A stretch of 6,231 bases of DNA from Korarchaeum sp964519515 (GTDB lineage Archaea > Korarchaeota > Korarchaeia > Korarchaeales > Korarchaeaceae), in the NCBI GenBank assembly GCA_964519515.1, contig CAZFIJ010000072.1, positions 1 to 6,231 of the forward strand, in the 5' to 3' direction. The translations under genes and the position numbers were made by a program. Under the pieces are notes generated by a model. The model saw nothing but the letters and a program-made list of their open reading frames with translations, was not told where the DNA came from and did no database searches. Of the stretch, positions 6,172-6,231 are shown piece by piece. Numbering within the stretch: the stretch's first letter is position 1; each line of letters begins with the position of its first letter.

Positions 6172-6214
6172 AGGTAGGGCGGCGGGCTCCAGTCCCTGGA
6201 GCACTGAGGGGGAC
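6139..6214 (+). ncRNA. Candidate split box C/D guide RNA formed by the two tRNA-Trp introns
   Basis: GTCCCCC (6139-6145, intron 1) pairs perfectly with GGGGGAC (6208-6214, intron 2). Directly after the first strand come TAT then G6149-A6150-T6151, the 3-base bulge and sheared G-A positions of a kink-turn. Directly before the second strand is box D CTGA (6204-6207). The box C reads ATGATAT against consensus RTGATGA, so its last two bases are off. CTGGAGC (6196-6202) is complementary to GCTCCAG (6186-6192), and the fifth base upstream of box D, G6199, faces C34. Archaeal tRNA-Trp introns are known to guide Cm34. All conserved pieces lie inside introns, the stem ending exactly at the intron 2 border. 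No convincing C'/D' pair is seen. Confidence 0.6.
6193..6214 (+). other. Intron 2 of tRNA-Trp, at position 37/38 (22 nt)
   Basis: Exon CTCC (6187-6190) pairs with intron GGGG (6209-6212), one T-G pair. The bulges are AGT (6191-6193) and ACA (6213-6215), cut after their second bases, restoring the loop CTCCAGA. The position matches the conserved tRNA-Trp intron of archaea, but this one is far shorter than the roughly 100-base box C/D introns known from Haloferax. It holds a guide complementary to the anticodon loop and a CTGA box D. The inner helix is poor. Confidence 0.85.
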
Positions 6215-6231
6215 ACCCGTAAGACGTGGGT

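Larger units (their letters stand above)
6118..6231 (+). tRNA. tRNA-Trp (anticodon CCA), two introns, 3' end cut by window
   Basis: The acceptor strand is GGGGCCG (6118-6124), then T8, G9 and D stem GCCC (6127-6130) pairing with GGGC (6177-6180). The anticodon stem GCGGG (6182-6186) pairs with CCCGT (6216-6220). The mature loop reads CTCCAGA, anticodon CCA at 6189-6191. AAGAC follows, then T-stem strand GTGGG and T54 at 6231, where the window ends; the T loop, 3' T-stem strand and acceptor strand are missing. Removing introns 6135-6171 and 6193-6214 gives a canonical D loop AGCCAGGTA with G18-G19. Exons are 6118-6134, 6172-6192 and 6215 onward; the middle exon is only 21 bases. The intron borders follow the bulge-helix-bulge rule. 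Tryptophan identity rests on the CCA anticodon. Confidence 0.92.

Noticed and set aside
1..6231. CRISPR arrays, insertion sequences, phage or integration sites
   Set aside because: No spaced direct repeats, transposase or integrase genes, or target duplications are visible. The tRNA could serve as an attachment site, but its 3' half is outside the window.

Overview
The window looks like a gene-dense thermophilic archaeal chromosome. The evidence is an archaemetzincin, a Trm5-type tRNA methyltransferase, a geranylgeranyl-reductase-type flavoprotein, TATA-box promoters, anti-Shine-Dalgarno-like sites (including AGGTGATCC), frequent TTG starts, AGG/ATA-rich codon use, and a tRNA interrupted by bulge-helix-bulge introns. 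My best guess is Korarchaeota or a related TACK lineage. That placement is inference from style, not a database match.

All nine protein genes lie on the minus strand and read from right to left. Operon A starts at a TATA box near 6051-6060. It encodes a TtuA/Ncs6/TtcA-like PP-loop tRNA thiolase (5138-6013), a TatD-family metal-dependent hydrolase (4386-5141) and a Trm5-like methyltransferase lacking the usual N-terminal D1 domain (3595-4389), joined by ATGA/TTGA stop-start overlaps. Two of its three products act on tRNA or are expected to.

Operon B starts at a second TATA box (3571-3580). It encodes a winged-helix regulator (2763-3518), a small thioredoxin-fold protein (2530-2802), an FAD-dependent geranylgeranyl-reductase-family protein (1418-2533), a rhomboid protease (813-1424), an archaemetzincin (269-808) and the first 95 codons of a HAD-IIA (NagD-like) phosphatase that runs off the left edge. 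The genes overlap or are 4 bases apart, so they are probably co-transcribed. The combination suggests membrane/lipid and proteolysis functions under one regulator. No stretch over 300 bases lacks a gene.

At the right edge, on the plus strand and divergent from operon A, lies a tRNA-Trp(CCA) gene cut by the window end at T54. It contains two introns, one in the D-loop and one at 37/38. I read these introns together as a split box C/D 2'-O-methylation guide. A box-C-like motif lies in intron 1. The antisense guide and box D (CTGA) lie in intron 2. A 7-bp perfect stem between the two introns places the motifs in kink-turn geometry. The guide pairs so that the fifth nucleotide upstream of box D faces C34, the wobble base known to be 2'-O-methylated in archaeal tRNA-Trp. 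This is the most unusual item in the window.
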